From Symbiodinium natans (lineage: Eukaryota; Sar; Dinophyceae; Suessiales; Symbiodiniaceae): a stretch of DNA of 64,000 nucleotides. The notes beneath the pieces were generated by a model. That model was not told where the DNA came from. It saw only the letters and a program-made list of their open reading frames with translations, and did no database searches. The translations under genes and the position numbers were made by a program. Below, one piece after another: positions 1-12,534 of this stretch. Location: NCBI GenBank assembly GCA_905221605.1, contig CAJNDS010000394.1, positions 86,131 to 150,130 of the forward strand. Reading direction: 5' to 3'. Within the stretch, counting starts at the first letter, position 1, and every line of letters begins with the position of its first letter.

Positions 1-64
1 GCCACGCAAAGATGTCCGAAGGTTCAGAATGGACCGGCTCATACTTGAAGACATCACTGGATGG

Positions 65-120
65 GCCTCAGCTGAAGGACGGAAGAACCACGACGAACAG
101 CAGGATCAACGAGATGGCAA
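65..120 (-). CDS. Hydrophobic exon end, possible membrane segment
   Basis: On the minus strand the frame reads AISLILLFVVVLPSFS, a likely membrane-spanning helix, followed by TGAGG and a CCATCCAG acceptor-like site. Being the most downstream block of the beta-rich series, it could be a C-terminal membrane anchor or the start of a multi-pass region beyond the window. Confidence 0.3.
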
Positions 121-892
121 AAGCATCGCAAGCATGAGAACGGCAAGAAGTAGTCCCTTACAAGGACGTAGTGAGGGCACTGAGCAAGCGGCGATCCGCG
201 CAGAGCCTGAATCGGGCCTCCGTTGGGATCGGGCTCCTCGTCGCAGGCATCAGCTTACGGAGAGCACGTTTCTGGGCTCCCAGCATACAAGGGTGGGTTT
301 AGGGTTTAGGGCGTGGGGTTCAGGGAGTTTTGGGCTACTCTCCCGGAGACCCTTAAGCCATCAGGCCATCAGGCGAGCGGCGTTTGGAGCAGGGATCGGC
401 ATTCTTGCTCGGCGTGCTCGAAATTGCACTCCTCCGGCTCCATGCTCTCCTAGCAGGGCGCACACTCACACTCACTACTCCCCTTTGTGGGCCCTCAACC
501 ACGGGTCCGGGTATGGGGGGGCCCTAAAGCCCGGAACCCCAAATCCTCATTGAAACCCCCAAACCCCGAACCCCAAACCCTCAACCACATCAGGGGGCTT
601 CAGGGCCCGAAGCGTGTGAACAAACGGCACCCCGGGCCTGCTCCATCGGGACAAGGGCCTGGGATCTGCGACGCAATCCTCTACCACCCCCCCCCCCCTC
701 CCCCCGCAACCACCCAAATTGAAAGTGACCCACATTGAAAGTGACTTAGCCCGGCTACGTATTCTGATTCGTTTGTCGGGGGGTTGCGTGTCGATTTAGG
801 TTGACGGGCTTATCCCTGCACGACCAGGATCCTCTTCAGCGCTTATGGGCTCGCTTCTCAAACCCTCGAGCGCCGAAAAACTCCACAAGCCT

Positions 893-983
893 AGACCCCA
901 CCCAAACAGACCTAAACCCTCCCTAAACCCGAAAAAGCCTAAACCCCAAACCCCAAACCCTAAACCCTAAACCCTAAACCCAA
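893..983. repeat. Telomere-like CCCTAAA cluster
   Basis: Degenerate CCTAAACCC/CCCAAACCC units, becoming perfect CCCTAAA over 955-981. Related weaker clusters occur at 530-600 and at 2,108-2,165; the latter is in the TTCAGGG/TTTAGGG orientation. Confidence 0.85.
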
Positions 984-1429
984 TCTCCAAAAGCATTGCG
1001 ATTCGAGCCGAAGGGCGGACATGAGGTCCGAGGAGCGATCCTGGGTGGTGCGAGGGCTTAGGACTTCGCGGTTTCGGGGTTTCAGGTTCGTGGCCGGCGC
1101 TTTGTTTTGCCATTTTTGCGGGCTCCAGGTGCAGCAACGCGCATCTCTGGAGGGAGTCAGGCGTCAGGCGTCAGAAGCTCCCTTCCCCATCCCCAACGCC
1201 ATAAGCTGCCGAAGCCCCCCCTCACACTCATGCTGTATCCAACTCTCATTCTTGGCCCCAAGACCCAAAGACCAAAGACCCAATGTTTCAAACCCAACAA
1301 ACCAAACACGAAAAAGGGCCCAGGGTCGGTATAGAGCATGGCAGTGGGTACCGACTCCCAGTTTCCCTCCTCGTCGCCTCCCTGGTGCCTTGGAAGTGGG
1401 GGCGCGTGGTCTATGAGAGGTGAAGCAAG

Positions 1430-1665
1430 CTGACGTCCGCCAAGATCCCGGCTGCTTCTCAAGCTTGTACTCCAAAGGGGGCATGCCATTGCTGAGGTCG
1501 CCCAGGTCCAGGTCGGGCTTCGGCCAAGAAAGGTGCAGGATCTCCTGATGCGGACGCAGTCGCCGGTTGGCACACTATGCGCATCTATGATGCTGCAACA
1601 ATAAGAGCAGTCAAAGGGTCCGAGTGGGTCAGCCTCTTGCTCTTCAGGTCCTGGCCGGAGCAAGG
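1430..1665 (-). CDS. Exon-like blocks, unrecognised
   Basis: About 1,540-1,660 has ADPLGPFDCSYCCSIIDAHS. About 1,430-1,535, in another frame, reads ILHLSWPKPDLDLGDLSNGM and LEYKLEKQPGSWR. They probably continue the same gene towards the left edge. Confidence 0.35.
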
Positions 1666-2409
1666 CCATTGCTACTGCCTTTCAGAGGCTCCCTGATACC
1701 CAGAACCCTACACCTGCCAGGCCCTCGACTACCCAACCCCACGAAAGAACGAAACAACCCCTTTCAGGAACAATAAACTCGAAACTCGTTCAGCCCTGAA
1801 ACCACGCGTTATCCCTTACAGGCTCTCTCAATCCTTTGCCGAGAGAACCTACATTCACCTTTAACTTTCACAGTAGCTGTATGCCCCAAACCCTAGCATG
1901 AGCATTCCAAACCCCAAACCAGCCTCCAGCAAGAAGAAGCCACGTCCAAGGAAGCCCGGCAGGGGCGGCGACTTGCCCTGAAGAGCTTGGGTGGACATCT
2001 GCAGGACCTGGCGGAGGGCTTTCGTAAGGGGTCGATTTGGGGCTAGAGTTTTGGGTTTGTTTGGGGTTTAGCGCTTAAACTTTTTCCGGGGGGGGGGGGG
2101 GGGGGCGGGGGTTTCAGGTTCAGGGTTCAGGGTTCAGGATGGTTCAGGGTTGAGGGTTTAGGGATGTTTAGAGGGCTGCAAGGCACCAGAAATCTGCCTC
2201 CGTGGGCTCCGAGGGAGCGCCGTGGGCGCTCGGGCCGAACCCCCGCACCCGGAAACGGAGCTCCTGGGACAGGGGCTTTGGATTGGAGAGGGCTTGGGGT
2301 TAGGCTTAGGTTTGAAGGTGTGGGGTCTGGCTTAGAAAAGCACGGCAGACGTCCGAAGCACCGTAGGGTTCAATGCTGGTTCCTCAAACCTGAAGGCCCC
2401 CCGGCCTCG

Positions 2410-4160
2410 AGCCCTTCCTCATACCCGAGGCTGGCTTTGATGGCGTCCGCGGCCGCGCCCCGCTCCACCATGGCTCTCACTAGGACGGTGGAGGTGTCTT
2501 CCACCTGCCATTGAAACATTCGAGGGTTTCGGGGTGCGTGCTTTGGGTGATGGCAATGGTGAAAGGCGAAAAGCAAAGTTGCTACACCCCTGGAGGGCCA
2601 GATGTGACCCAGTGTCCGCAAATGCAACCAGGCTTCCTGCTTGCAGCAGTGGTATTGCACCAAAGCGATTGCAGCTTTGGTGCCCCATCCCACCAGCCTT
2701 GAAGCCCAAACCCTAAGCCCTTGACGATGTGGCAACTTGGGGGCGGGTGCCTGCTCCGGCATGGTGCAGAAGCTGCGCACGCCAGCCCAGTCCGAAAACT
2801 CGTCACTTGCGCGCTTCCTGCCTTGCGCCTGGGGTAGGCTAGGGTGGCCATGCATGTGGGTCCCCTCATACTGCCTTCTACATTCTGACGACAGCTTTCC
2901 CTATAACAAGGCGGACACTTGCAGCACCTCCCATGTGGCCTGATGTGCTTGGGAGGGGGAAAGGGTTGCAGAATCTTGAAAAGACTTAAGCACTTAAGCA
3001 CCTGAACTTCGAATCCGATAGCTCGTGGAAGTTGGGCCGGCATCTCTCCATCCGTGGCCACATGGAACTCGAAGGTGTAGGAGCAGGCATTGTGCCTGAA
3101 GGGCAGACATCTCACTGTCAACACCATCACACCCGCGACTCTGAAAATCGACTTGTGACCCACCTGACTTCTGGCTTCCCGATGTGGAGTAGCACCTCTT
3201 GGCCATCATCCCGCTCTTGCCAGGCAGTCGGTGTTGACCAGTTGCCACCTGCAAGGTGGGGTTAGCAGGGACGTGACTTCCACCGAACGGGGAGCATCCA
3301 AATGGTGCAACTTGAGTTGTAGGATGGGGGGCTTTTTGGTTCTTAGGTCTTGGACGTCCTCCCCTGTGCCATCCATCCCCATGAAGGCCATGGTAAGAGT
3401 AGTGCCTGCAGCGCGGACGCGCAGCCGCCAAGCCTCCTCCGGCATGACGTCGTCATCCATCAGTGTAACGGCTGCCTTGAGGGAAGTCTTGAGGACTCTT
3501 TGCAAAGAGTCGGAGAGCTGTCATATTCCACTTGAGGCTCGAACATTTTCCATGCTACGACGACTCCCATCTCCCACCGGACCAAAGCCGAGATGCGGTG
3601 ACTGTGGTAACGTGGCCCCCTTCCGCCCCGCCATCGTCCTGCCTCCTGAACTGCTTGCAAGAACTCGAGGGTGAGCGGCTTAGTTAGGGCCCCTACAAAG
3701 TGTATCATCCTTGCAACCTCGAACATCCTCGAACCACCCCCCATCCCCCCCCCCCACCCCCCACAACAACAAAAAGCACAAAACCCGCGTGAACCTCCAT
3801 GTGCAGAGTTGTGGAGATTTGAGGAGGATTTTCAGGGGTTTTGGGTACGGTAAGTGCCCCCTCCCCCCCGGCACGCTGCGGCCACAGGCAAGGTCCGCCC
3901 CATCTGCCTCGCACTCGGTTCCAGCCAGCCAGGATGCGTTCTGCTTGTCCATGTCGTGCTCACGATCTTCTCCGGCGGGCTTGCTGCCCACTTCTGCGTG
4001 GCGATCTCTCGCCTGCCTGTTGGCAGCCTTGGAGTTGCACATCAGTAGCAGGCCTGTTTGCACGCGTGGAGCCGGTACTAACAAGGACCCGATCGACGAC
4101 CATCGCCTGACGGCTCTCATCAGCTCGCACGTGGCCAGGGTCCGCGACCAGCTGATTAGA
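2410..4160 (-). CDS. Series of exon-like blocks, beta-rich
   Basis: In coding order: about 3,900-4,040 (NSKAANRQARDRHAEVGSKP), about 3,350-3,500 (LKAAVTLMDDDVMPEEAWRL; GTTLTMAFMGMDGTGEDV), about 3,200-3,295 (SVEVTSLLTPPCRWQLVNTD), about 3,010-3,145 (VAGVMVLTVRCLPFRHNACS; YTFEFHVATDGEMPAQLP), about 2,740-2,840 (RASDEFSDWAGVRSFCTM), about 2,590-2,680 (KAAIALVQYHCCKQEAWLHL) and about 2,410-2,515 (FQWQVEDTSTVLVRAMVERG). They read like strands of extracellular domains. Splice limits are not resolved. Confidence 0.45.
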
Positions 4161-4499
4161 CAATGGCAGGAGCCACGCTCATTCCCCACATGCATCGAAG
4201 ACCAGGTCATCCATTTGCGATGGATGCTCATGCGTTCGCGACAGGTTAAAGCCCCCCCGCCCCGCCCCCCAGACCCTTGTTTCGGCCCACCAGCTTCGGC
4301 CTCTGCGACGTTTCGGGTCGTTGTTTTGCTGCCCTTGTTTCTAATGACTGTGCGCAGGTCTCAAGATCTTGATTGTAGTCCTATTGGCTGCCGAGCATAG
4401 CGCTCGGTTCCTCGGGATCTCGTACTCCCCTTTACCACGGAAAGGGTTTAGGGGGGTTGGGGTTTCGGTGAGCCCTAAGGTTAGCAGAAGCCCGTTGAG

Positions 4500-4930
4500 G
4501 CGTTCAAAGGAGTGTAAACCCTGTCGCCTCGGAAGGAAAAGACCTCGCACCGGCATCCAATCATCCTCCTGGCAGGTGGCGAGGTCTAGGTGACCGGGTT
4601 TAGAAAAACGCTGGAAGCCCTAACCCAAATTTTTAGGGTGTAGGTCCCAGGGGTAGTTAGGGCCGTATCATTCTCGGAAATCCGCTCCTGTGTTTCCGCC
4701 TCTGTCCGGAAGCAGACTTCTGCCTCGTACACCACATCAGAAGGCAGCTTGCCTCTTTGCTCCCAGGAAACCTCCGGCCAGCAATCTCTCATCTCTCCCT
4801 ATGTGCCCCTGCTGTCAGAATCGCTTAACGCTTCCCCGCCTCCCAGAGCTTCCTGTTGCCGGTGCGTATGCTCAGCTGCTTCGGCCGCTTCGGAGCCCCT
4901 TTGGAGATGTGCCTCATCCATAAAAGGAAC
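4500..4930 (-). CDS. Exon-like blocks, unrecognised
   Basis: About 4,810-4,920 reads MDEAHLQRGSEAAEAAEHTH. About 4,680-4,790 reads DCWPEVSWEQRGKLPSDVVY and EVCFRTEAETQE. About 4,500-4,575 reads DWMPVRGLFLPRRQGLHSFE. Short introns with CCCTAAA-like motifs separate them. Confidence 0.4.
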
Positions 4931-5548
4931 TGAGGCATTCAGAGGGCACAGAGGGGCCCTTGGCGAAGGAAGATCTGCAACACGAAGCCGTGAGACACGG
5001 CTTGGCATCCAAAGTTGTTACAGGACAATACTTCTAGAAGTGCTCCGAGAACACTCAAAGCGAGGCAGCGCACAACACGTCAGGCCCAACCAACACAGGC
5101 CCAAGAGCCCCAAAACGTGGGCAACGGGGCCTCAGGGCTTCGCCACCCCGGATTGCATCGGCCAGCTGCACAACCCCAGCCTGGCGTAACTGTTCCGGGT
5201 TTAGGGCCCTCAGCCTTTGGAACTCGAGAAACTTGGCTCGCTTAGTGTTCGGGATGATTTAGGGTGCTTACCTTGACCAGGCTTTCAGGCAGCGTTGGCA
5301 CGCGAACTTCGTTCAGGATCTGACACTTACCGTTCGTAAGCCTTCTGGCGGCGGATGTTGGACCCTACTTCGTGGAGGTCACACGTATGCCGGCTTCAAG
5401 ATGAAGATCGTGCGACTGTTTGAGGGGTCCGCCTCAAAGCAAGCTTCCGGTCGCCGTACAGCTTTGCTACACATGAAAGGTGCCGTTGGAAGAACAAGAG
5501 CTCTATTCCGGGCCAGCGGAAAGGCCTTTCTCATCGTCTTACCCTGAG

Positions 5549-5613
5549 CCCGAAACCCTAGACCCTAAACCCCAAACCCTAAACCCCAAACTCTAAACCC
5601 CTAAACCCCTGAC
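5549..5613. repeat. Telomere-like CCCTAAA cluster
   Basis: About 65 bases of CCCTAGA, CCCTAAA and CCCCAAA units. Similar short clusters are at 6,341-6,386, 9,001-9,033 and 26,318-26,397. Single TTTAGGG or CCCTAAA motifs are scattered through most introns up to about 34.6 kb. Confidence 0.85.
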
Positions 5614-6749
5614 CTAAGGACCAACCCTCAGGTGTTGGTTTCCGGGGGCCTCCGGGGAGGCGTCGCTTAGGCGGCCGTCGTTGCCCTGGCTCCGCACACG
5701 CAGCCAGCAACGGGGCGTCCCTGCCGGACGTAGAGCTTAGGGCCCAGGGTTGAGGGTTTCAGGTCTAGGGCTTGGGGGTCAGGATGCCGGAGCTAGGTTT
5801 ATGAGCTGTTTGGGGATCAGAGTTGCGGGTTGTAGGGTGAGAGGACGGCTTGGGGCTTCAGGCGGTTTTGCGGTCTGAGACCGCCCCAGGGCCTCAAGAG
5901 CTGCTTGTTGGATCGCAGTGCCAACTTCCTCAAAATTCCGCTCTGAGCCCTCCTTCAACCCCCCCAAAAACATCCCTGAACTCGAAAGCCCTAAGGTCAG
6001 GCCTTCGGCTTCTTCCGGCAGCTGCAGGTAAACGAAGCCTCCGCAGAACTCGATACAACAGGCGGGCCGTTTGGGCAGTCTAGGGTAGCACAAGGGCCCA
6101 AAAACACGTTTGGATGAACCCCCGTATTAAGGGGCCAAGGGCGCAGGGCCCAGGATTCCGCGTCTGCGTTTGGGTGTTTCAGGAGCTCGGGGTCTCCCCA
6201 AGGTTAGGAGGAGCTAAGGCAGCAACACGACACAACCGCAAAAACAATAAATTCCGAAACCCCACCCGCCATCGCGCTTCTGCCCGATGCTTGACTGCCA
6301 CGGGTTGCCATGCATGCGATGCTCAAACACTCAAAACACCCCTTAAACGCTAAACCCCAAACCCCAAACCAAAACCCTCAACCCTAAGACCCCAAGAGAT
6401 GCACAGTCGAACGTCATGGCGTGGGAGAGCCGACCCTCTTCCTGCCGCCACGGTGCCAAGGTTCACGAGCCCCGTCGGGCTGTTCGGATTCTCCACCTAC
6501 GAAGCAAAGTTTTTGAATTGAACTTCTGTAAGTCTTAAGCCCATGTCCGCTTTCGCGCTTCAAGGAAACCGTAACATCCTTGACCCTCAACCCTGAAAGC
6601 CTTCAAAGGACTTTCTCGCACCTGCGTCACCGCAGTTGGGGCGGTCAGAGTTTTCCAGTCGGAACGGCTTTGGCTCGGGTCCGCCAGCTCCCAGGAGGTC
6701 TGGCATTTGGGTGTCAAGACCATTCGGAGTTTAAGGCCGAAGGCTTTAG

Positions 6750-6960
6750 ATCGCGTCTAGGGTTTTGCTAACATGCTTCAGTTCAACGCGTCCTGCAGTG
6801 CACGGGGTTTGGGGGCTGAAGTGCTTGAGCGTTTTGGTTGACGGCTCAAGCTCTAGGGATTCGGGGTCCATAGTGGGGTTGAACCACTGGAAAAAAGCTT
6901 GCATGCTCACAACGTGCAAACTGGCCCCAGTTCCACAGAAGCCTTGAACTGAGAGCCTCT
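6750..6960 (-). CDS. Exon-like block, unrecognised
   Basis: Reads RLSVQGFCGTGASLHVVSMQ and FFQWFNPTMDPESLELEPST with no stop. Hydrophobic alternation resembles the neighbouring beta-rich blocks. A second frame over the same bases is also open, so confidence is limited. Confidence 0.35.
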
Positions 6961-7059
6961 TCTGCAAACACGAATCTTGTGATGCTAGAAGGCTTCTTCC
7001 TACAGTTTGGATTGGAGCCTCTGCTGGTTTCCGAGGTCTTGAGTAAGAGTCGCCCCATC

Positions 7060-7960
7060 ATGCCAACCCAATGGACATCCCAAGTTCTGCACCTGTACTT
7101 GCTTCAGTGTCACAATTCAAGCTGGCCTCGAAGACATAGCTGATGCCCTTGAGGCTGGAATCCTGGGACAGAAGCACTTCAGATCGCCGGCTTGGGCTCG
7201 CGGGATAAGGCGAAGAGGTGTTTGTTCGAGCACTTGGTCTTATGTGGCTCGAGGGCAGAAGGGGCCTCCTGCGCCCACTGCGGGCAACATCCACCCGACA
7301 AACGCAGCCGCTCGATTTCGTGTTTCTTGCGCAGACGGGCGTGGGGGAGGGCGCATCCCGCAGCACGTGTGCACATAGGCTGCAGCTTTGCAGTACTTGG
7401 CCATCGACTCTGACGCCCCGCACCAGTGACAGCCGGAACGATAAGCACGCAGCAATAAACGTTGAACATTGCCCCTGGGCAAAAATGTTGTGGTGGCTGC
7501 CCCAAGTGGTGCGTCCTTCTCCGCTGGCCAGGACACTTCGGCCAGAGGCAGCTTACCTTTCCAGCTTTGCAATATGAACAGGAATGAAGAGGTAAGAACA
7601 AGTCTGAACAAGTAAAGGAGCCTTTACTCCGCAAGTGCCGTCCCAGACGCTTCCCGGCGCCATCAAGGTCCTCACCAGCTCCAGCGTCTGCGGAACCGAA
7701 TTCCCGGAAACGCCGCTGATCCGCAGCGTCGCGCGCACACCTCCAGCCAGATCTGCACGAGATATCAACCGACATTGGCGGTTTTTGCAAGACTTGCATC
7801 CCTTTTGCAGGCAGGAGGCTGTTTTCAGCCTTTCTGGAAGAAAGCTTGACCACTCGCAGCGTCAGGGGCTCCGAAGCCGGGAACTGATCCAAGCCTGACA
7901 CCAAGACTTCGCCATAGACCTGGCAATTCACGAACAATGCAATATAAGCAATTATAAGCA
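7060..7960 (-). CDS. Beta-rich and Cys-bearing exon-like blocks
   Basis: About 7,830-7,915 reads GEVLVSGLDQFPASEPLTLR, close to the end of a fibronectin III-type domain. About 7,640-7,770 reads ISRADLAGGVRATLRISGVS and PQTLELVRTLMAPGSVWDG. About 7,390-7,450 has CHWCGASESMAKYC. About 7,070-7,150 reads LKGISYVFEASLNCDTEAST. All are on the minus strand and fit a long extracellular protein. Confidence 0.45.
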
Positions 7961-8099
7961 ATGATGTGCAATTATGAGGAAGAACTCTCGGACCTGAACT
8001 CGGCCCACCAACCCACAGAGCTGCGCCTGGTCATTACTCGTTTCCGTCCGGTGGTACATGGGAAGGATGCTCCAATGGACGTGAAAGGGCAACTTCTCC

Positions 8100-8450
8100 T
8101 CTAGGCAAGAGCCAGTACACATCTGTACGTATCTGTACATAGTCCTACACAGCGGTACACCCAGTCCTCTCGCGCTTCGATCTGGTACTTGGCGTCAGGA
8201 CCTTGAGAGAGCCCATGCCACACGGCACAGGTCTTAGGGTTGGGATCTACGATTCCTGCTTCTCCAGGGCAGATCGTTGCAGAGGTGCCTGCTAAGTGGC
8301 AACTGCTATACTTGCTCAAGCCCTTTGTAGATACTAAGCTTTGGTAGCAAATGCTGCGCCAAGCCACAATCCTCGATCCATCGCAAGCGGCAGTGCGTGC
8401 GCAGGCCTGTGTTGCAAGGCACGCCGTTCGACAACACAGCTGACTGGACC
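8100..8450 (-). CDS. Cys-rich exon-like block
   Basis: Reads CHLAGTSATICPGEAGIVDP, PKTCAVWHGLSQGPDAKYQI and DWVYRCVGLCTDTYRCVLA, preceded by a second Cys cluster (CCRTACLATQACARTAAC). Regular Cys spacing suggests disulfide-bonded extracellular modules. The family is unknown. Confidence 0.42.
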
Positions 8451-9779
8451 TAGTTGTAGTTCCCCCACCCCCCAAGACCAACACGCATGCGCCCCGTCTA
8501 GAGTAGACAACAACAACGAAGCTGAGAAACCGGGCAAATCACATAAGCCATGCCCAGCCAGACCGAACACGTCAACAAAAAAACTGGAAGCAAGGATGTG
8601 CCCGAGCTGCCTCTTCACGAACGAAGGTACGGAACTGCGTACGTCGTTATGCGGTCATTCACAAGGCTTGATACCAGGAGAGAAGGAAAAGGCCCACAAA
8701 CGGAAACGGGCAAGGATAACTTGAGCTGACTCTGCTCTCCGAAGGCCCGCTGGCCTCTCTTGCCAATCTCCTTCGGCTTGCCCTCGCCCTGGACACGACG
8801 CAAAGGGACAAGACCGTGCTTTGCACGTTCTGTTCCGCACCCGCCTTAAACCCCCGCCCCTAAAAGCTCCCCAACCCCTTGGGGGTTCAACATGAGGATC
8901 CCCTGAAGTCGGTACCCTTGAAGATTGAACCACTTGTCTTTAAGAACAGGACACCCCCCGACTCGGTCCCTCATGCAAGCGAAGCCTCCCTGTATGCTGG
9001 AAACCCTAAATCCTAAACCCTAAACCCCCTACACCCTGAGGTGAAAGCCGGGGGAGCACCTCCGGCAGCAGCGGCGCCGGCACCATGGAGAACACGTCCA
9101 GGGACTTAGGGGGTCGGCTACTCCAAGGCCCCAATCAAGCTCGGGGATCTGGGTTCCCAAGCTTTTAAAGCATCAGCCGGGTAAGTAGGGCCTTAGTCCC
9201 TAAACCCCCTAAACTCGAAAGCCCGACCACCACCCTAAACCCTTACCCACCATAGCACGCGTGGCTACGACCGAAAGCCTCGCAACTCCAGGAAATTCGT
9301 CGTACAAGAAACCTTGAACTTGAGCCGTAAACCCGGAGCCCGAACCCCGATGTTCTTGCGCTTTGCTGCCACGTCACGGTAACCTGAAGCTCCGGGTGGG
9401 CATCATCATCCTGGCGTTTGCTTGGGCTTGCAAAGCAGTTTCCGGGCTTTCACTGGTTCTTAGGGGTTCGGGTTTAGGGGGCGAGCGACTTCAGTTTAAG
9501 GAAGGAGGGGATTTGGGTGAATGAGGCTTCGAGCTGGCTGGGAGGGAACAGGGAAGGATGAGCTTTGCCAGGGCTGAGGGCGCTGCATCGTTTTGCTTGC
9601 TGCTGTTGCGACTGCCGCTTTCTTGCGACTCCGGCTCCACCACACCTTAACTCTGCACCCAAAGTCCTCCTCCCAGAATCCTCCCAACCCTACACCTCGA
9701 GATTCAAACCTCCCCCTTAACACCCCTCTACAACCCCAAAGCACCTCCAGAAACGTTCACAAACCCTCCTCCTCTTCTT

Positions 9780-9856
9780 TGGTTCGCAGCGTGAGCACAC
9801 CCGAAGGCTTGCTCCAGGCCGATAGCCCGGCTGCGTTGGCCCGCCGGACGCGGAAC
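9780..9856 (-). CDS. Exon encoding the C-terminal half of a fibronectin type III-like domain
   Basis: Starts after a clean TTTTTCAG acceptor and reads FRVRRANAAGLSAWSKPSGV then LTLRTK. This is the F/G strand region of FN3 (Y/F-x-V-R-A-x-N-x-x-G-x-S-x-W-S followed by a Pro-bearing linker). The N-terminal half should be in the preceding exon above 9.9 kb, but I could not pin it. FN3 points to a surface or secreted adhesive protein. Confidence 0.62.
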
Positions 9857-10189
9857 CTGAAAAATAGGGCGCAGGGTTTAGGGTTTAGGCCTTAGGCACT
9901 TTATGCTGTAGGGCTGAGAGGCTTAGAGGTTTGCTTCAGGGATTCGGGCCTTGCGCTACCTAGGCCCTACACTACACCCAAGTCCCGGAATGTGTAAGCT
10001 TTGACCAGGTCTGGGGGCTGCAGGTGTGGAAGCGCCAAGTAGCTCCACTCCATTTCGCTCGGGAAGAACTGGCTTGAGACCTTCTGGATTCTAGGATGGT
10101 TCAGGGTTTCGGGTTTAGCTGCTGGGCTGAGGGTTGGGTGCAGATTGGGCACGATCAATCATAAGCCTCTCAGCCCGGGACCCATCAAC

Positions 10190-10535
10190 AGGCATGAGGA
10201 TACGAGGCTATTGAGCTGCTCGTCCCACTTGTGCTCGTGGCTGAAGAAGAGCTTGCTGTCATCTATCCTAGCGGCAAGGAGGGTGCCCGCACTCTGCGGA
10301 GTTTCATGCCTTGCGATTGCTGGCCTGTTCCATTCCTCCACCCCTGCTTTTCGGTACTCAACCTCGTGGTGAGGCCTCGTCAAGGAGTTGTCTAACTCTG
10401 CCTGTCTAGCTCCGACCGCAACGCACTTCATCTTGCGCCGCTCCGCATACGAAACGGTGTTAGCTGTTGGTGGCCTGCCGGATGCCGCACCATCAGGGAC
10501 ACGCAGCAGAATCTCCAGTATCTCCTGGGAGTTTT
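10190..10535 (-). CDS. Exon-like block, unrecognised
   Basis: A 115-codon open block reads QEILEILLRVPDGAASGRPP, SYAERRKMKCVAVGARQAEL, VEYRKAGVEEWNRPAIARHE and FFSHEHKWDEQLNSLVSS. Composition and lack of stops favour coding. No domain is recognised. Confidence 0.5.
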
Positions 10536-11139
10536 CCGCTTCGGAAGGTAGGAGAAGCTGCGATGCCAATCACTTGTAGTTGCTTCACCGAGATGCCATC
10601 TGGCCCGTATCAGGAAGGAGCCGCACATCTGGTCTGCCTGGGGAGCTACCAAAACTCCCGAAACCCTAAACTATCCTAAACTGCTCAAACCCTTGACAAC
10701 TTGAGAAGGTTTCTCCCACCTGGGTCTGGCGGTAGTGGGCCGACGGGCGTTGTCTGTGCGGCGCAAAGCTCGCTGCGAGCTCCGTGGACTTCCTTGATCT
10801 CAGAAGTCGCCTGGTCGGTCACCTCGATGTTTCAGAGTCCGTGCTTGCTCCACATCAGGGTTCATCCCCCTTTTTGTGTTACGTGCTTCGAGCTGATATC
10901 AGGGATCAACATTAGCGGATTGAGCAGCTTCAAGGCAAGTCAAGGCTCTGACTCCTGACTACGTTGACGACCCAAACTCCAAAGACTCAACAGCCTGGTA
11001 CACGCACTGCGTGGCGAAGCGGTACGGTACGCCGCCTCGGATCGCTCGCAACTGGGTTTCCCCCCAATTCACCCAAAACAGACCCGGCCTCGCCAAGGCC
11101 CCTCTGTTGTTCCCAAGGACTGAACAACAACGATTCATT

Positions 11140-12400
11140 CCCGGCCGAGGTGCAGCGCAGGTTCTGGACATTCACAGTCTGGATGCTTTCTTTCAGCGTG
11201 GCGGAGCCCTGCGCATTCTCAGCATCTACGGACCAGAAGTGCAGAAGCTCTGCTGCCCCTCTTTCATGTCGTGTGCTCATCTCATGCTCTCTGCATCTCT
11301 CGTCTTGCTGCCACCTCTGCACAAGCCTCGACAACTTCTCGTCTCGCGGGTGGGTCCGGCTCCTCAGCAAAAGACACCACATGCGCGGATCAACGAATCC
11401 GGCCTGCAGCGACCAGCACAGGATCCCAAACTAAGAAGCACAAAGGGCGTCTGTTTTGGTGCGAGCAGCTATGTGCAGGATGTACTTCTGAATGGGAGGG
11501 CAGTAGATCGCCGCCAGAGGCGGCTTCACCCCCACGGAGACACTGCAGCTCGTGTCCCCGATTTGCATGAAAGCCTTCTCCTCAGTCCGCAGAGTTCTGC
11601 AGAGATCTCGAGCCGTGCAATCCAAGGTTCCAAGGCTTGGCTTTGCCATCTTATGGCTGGGATGCACGTGACCGCGTCTGCCCTCTGAGGTAAGGCTTAG
11701 AAAGGTTTTGAGCTCCCACTCTCATCCGAGAGGGCGTCCACCACCGGCTCTGGCGGCTGCGGCGGCTGCAGAACGAAGCTGACAGAAGACCCCACCTGGC
11801 AAGTCTGGTTGGGGGCTTCGTCAGGGTTTACTGCGGAAAGCTTAAGGGTTCTAGGGCGCTGCTCTTCGCAGTAGCCATGGCCTGCTTGAGGGGCACACGC
11901 TGATGCTCCGAACGCAGGAGGCGCACGTCATAGGCCTCGCATTTACAGACACCTGGAAACGTGTGTCTTCAGCATTGCGTTCTGTCGCCGAGTTGCTCGA
12001 TGGCCGCTCACGTTCCATGGTGCTGTCAGCCACACCACACAATCTCTCATAGAAGCAGATCCTGTACGGACAGAGGGCTGGCTGGCAAATGCAGCAGGAT
12101 GCATACAATCATACAGTCCAGCAAGGTTTTTGCTGTATTCTGTCATCTTCAAACGTCCCTGTTGACTCCAGGCTCCTGCTGGAAGAGGATGCGGGATACC
12201 TGGCAAACCCCACAGCGTGCCCCTTTGAAAGCCGCGTGGCAGGGCAGATGACGGCAAATCTCTGAAGAGCCCTCTGCCAAGAGCCCGCTGCCAAGCCACA
12301 TCCGATCTGCGCAAAGCTCTTCACCTTCTGGCCGTCCAGCTGCCAGAACCCATTCTTGCCATCCTGTCCAAGGCTAGGTATCCAGATCTTCGAGGCTTCA
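11140..12400 (-). CDS. Exon-like blocks, unrecognised
   Basis: Four blocks without stop codons: about 12,230-12,390 (IWIPSLGQDGKNGFWQLDGQ), about 11,900-12,060 (YERLCGVADSTMERERPSS; FQVSVNARPMTC), about 11,470-11,650 (LDCTARDLCRTLRTEEKAFM) and about 11,145-11,350 (EKLSRLVQRWQQDERCREHE; LLHFWSVDAENAQGSATLK). They mix Cys-bearing and charged segments. I cannot assign a family. Confidence 0.45.
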
Positions 12401-12534
12401 TGGTGTGGGTTTCTGATACTGCTGGCTACCTGATGCTGCCTCACCAGCTCACCGGCGGCTGGCGCATGGACTCTTTCGACGAGGAGTACGGTCCCAACCC
12501 AATCTGCTTGGGGCGTTGCTTGATAATTTGTGTG

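Noticed and set aside
893-983. A true chromosome end at the left side of the window
   Set aside because: The telomere-like repeats are short, degenerate, in both orientations and interspersed with exons, so they are interstitial.
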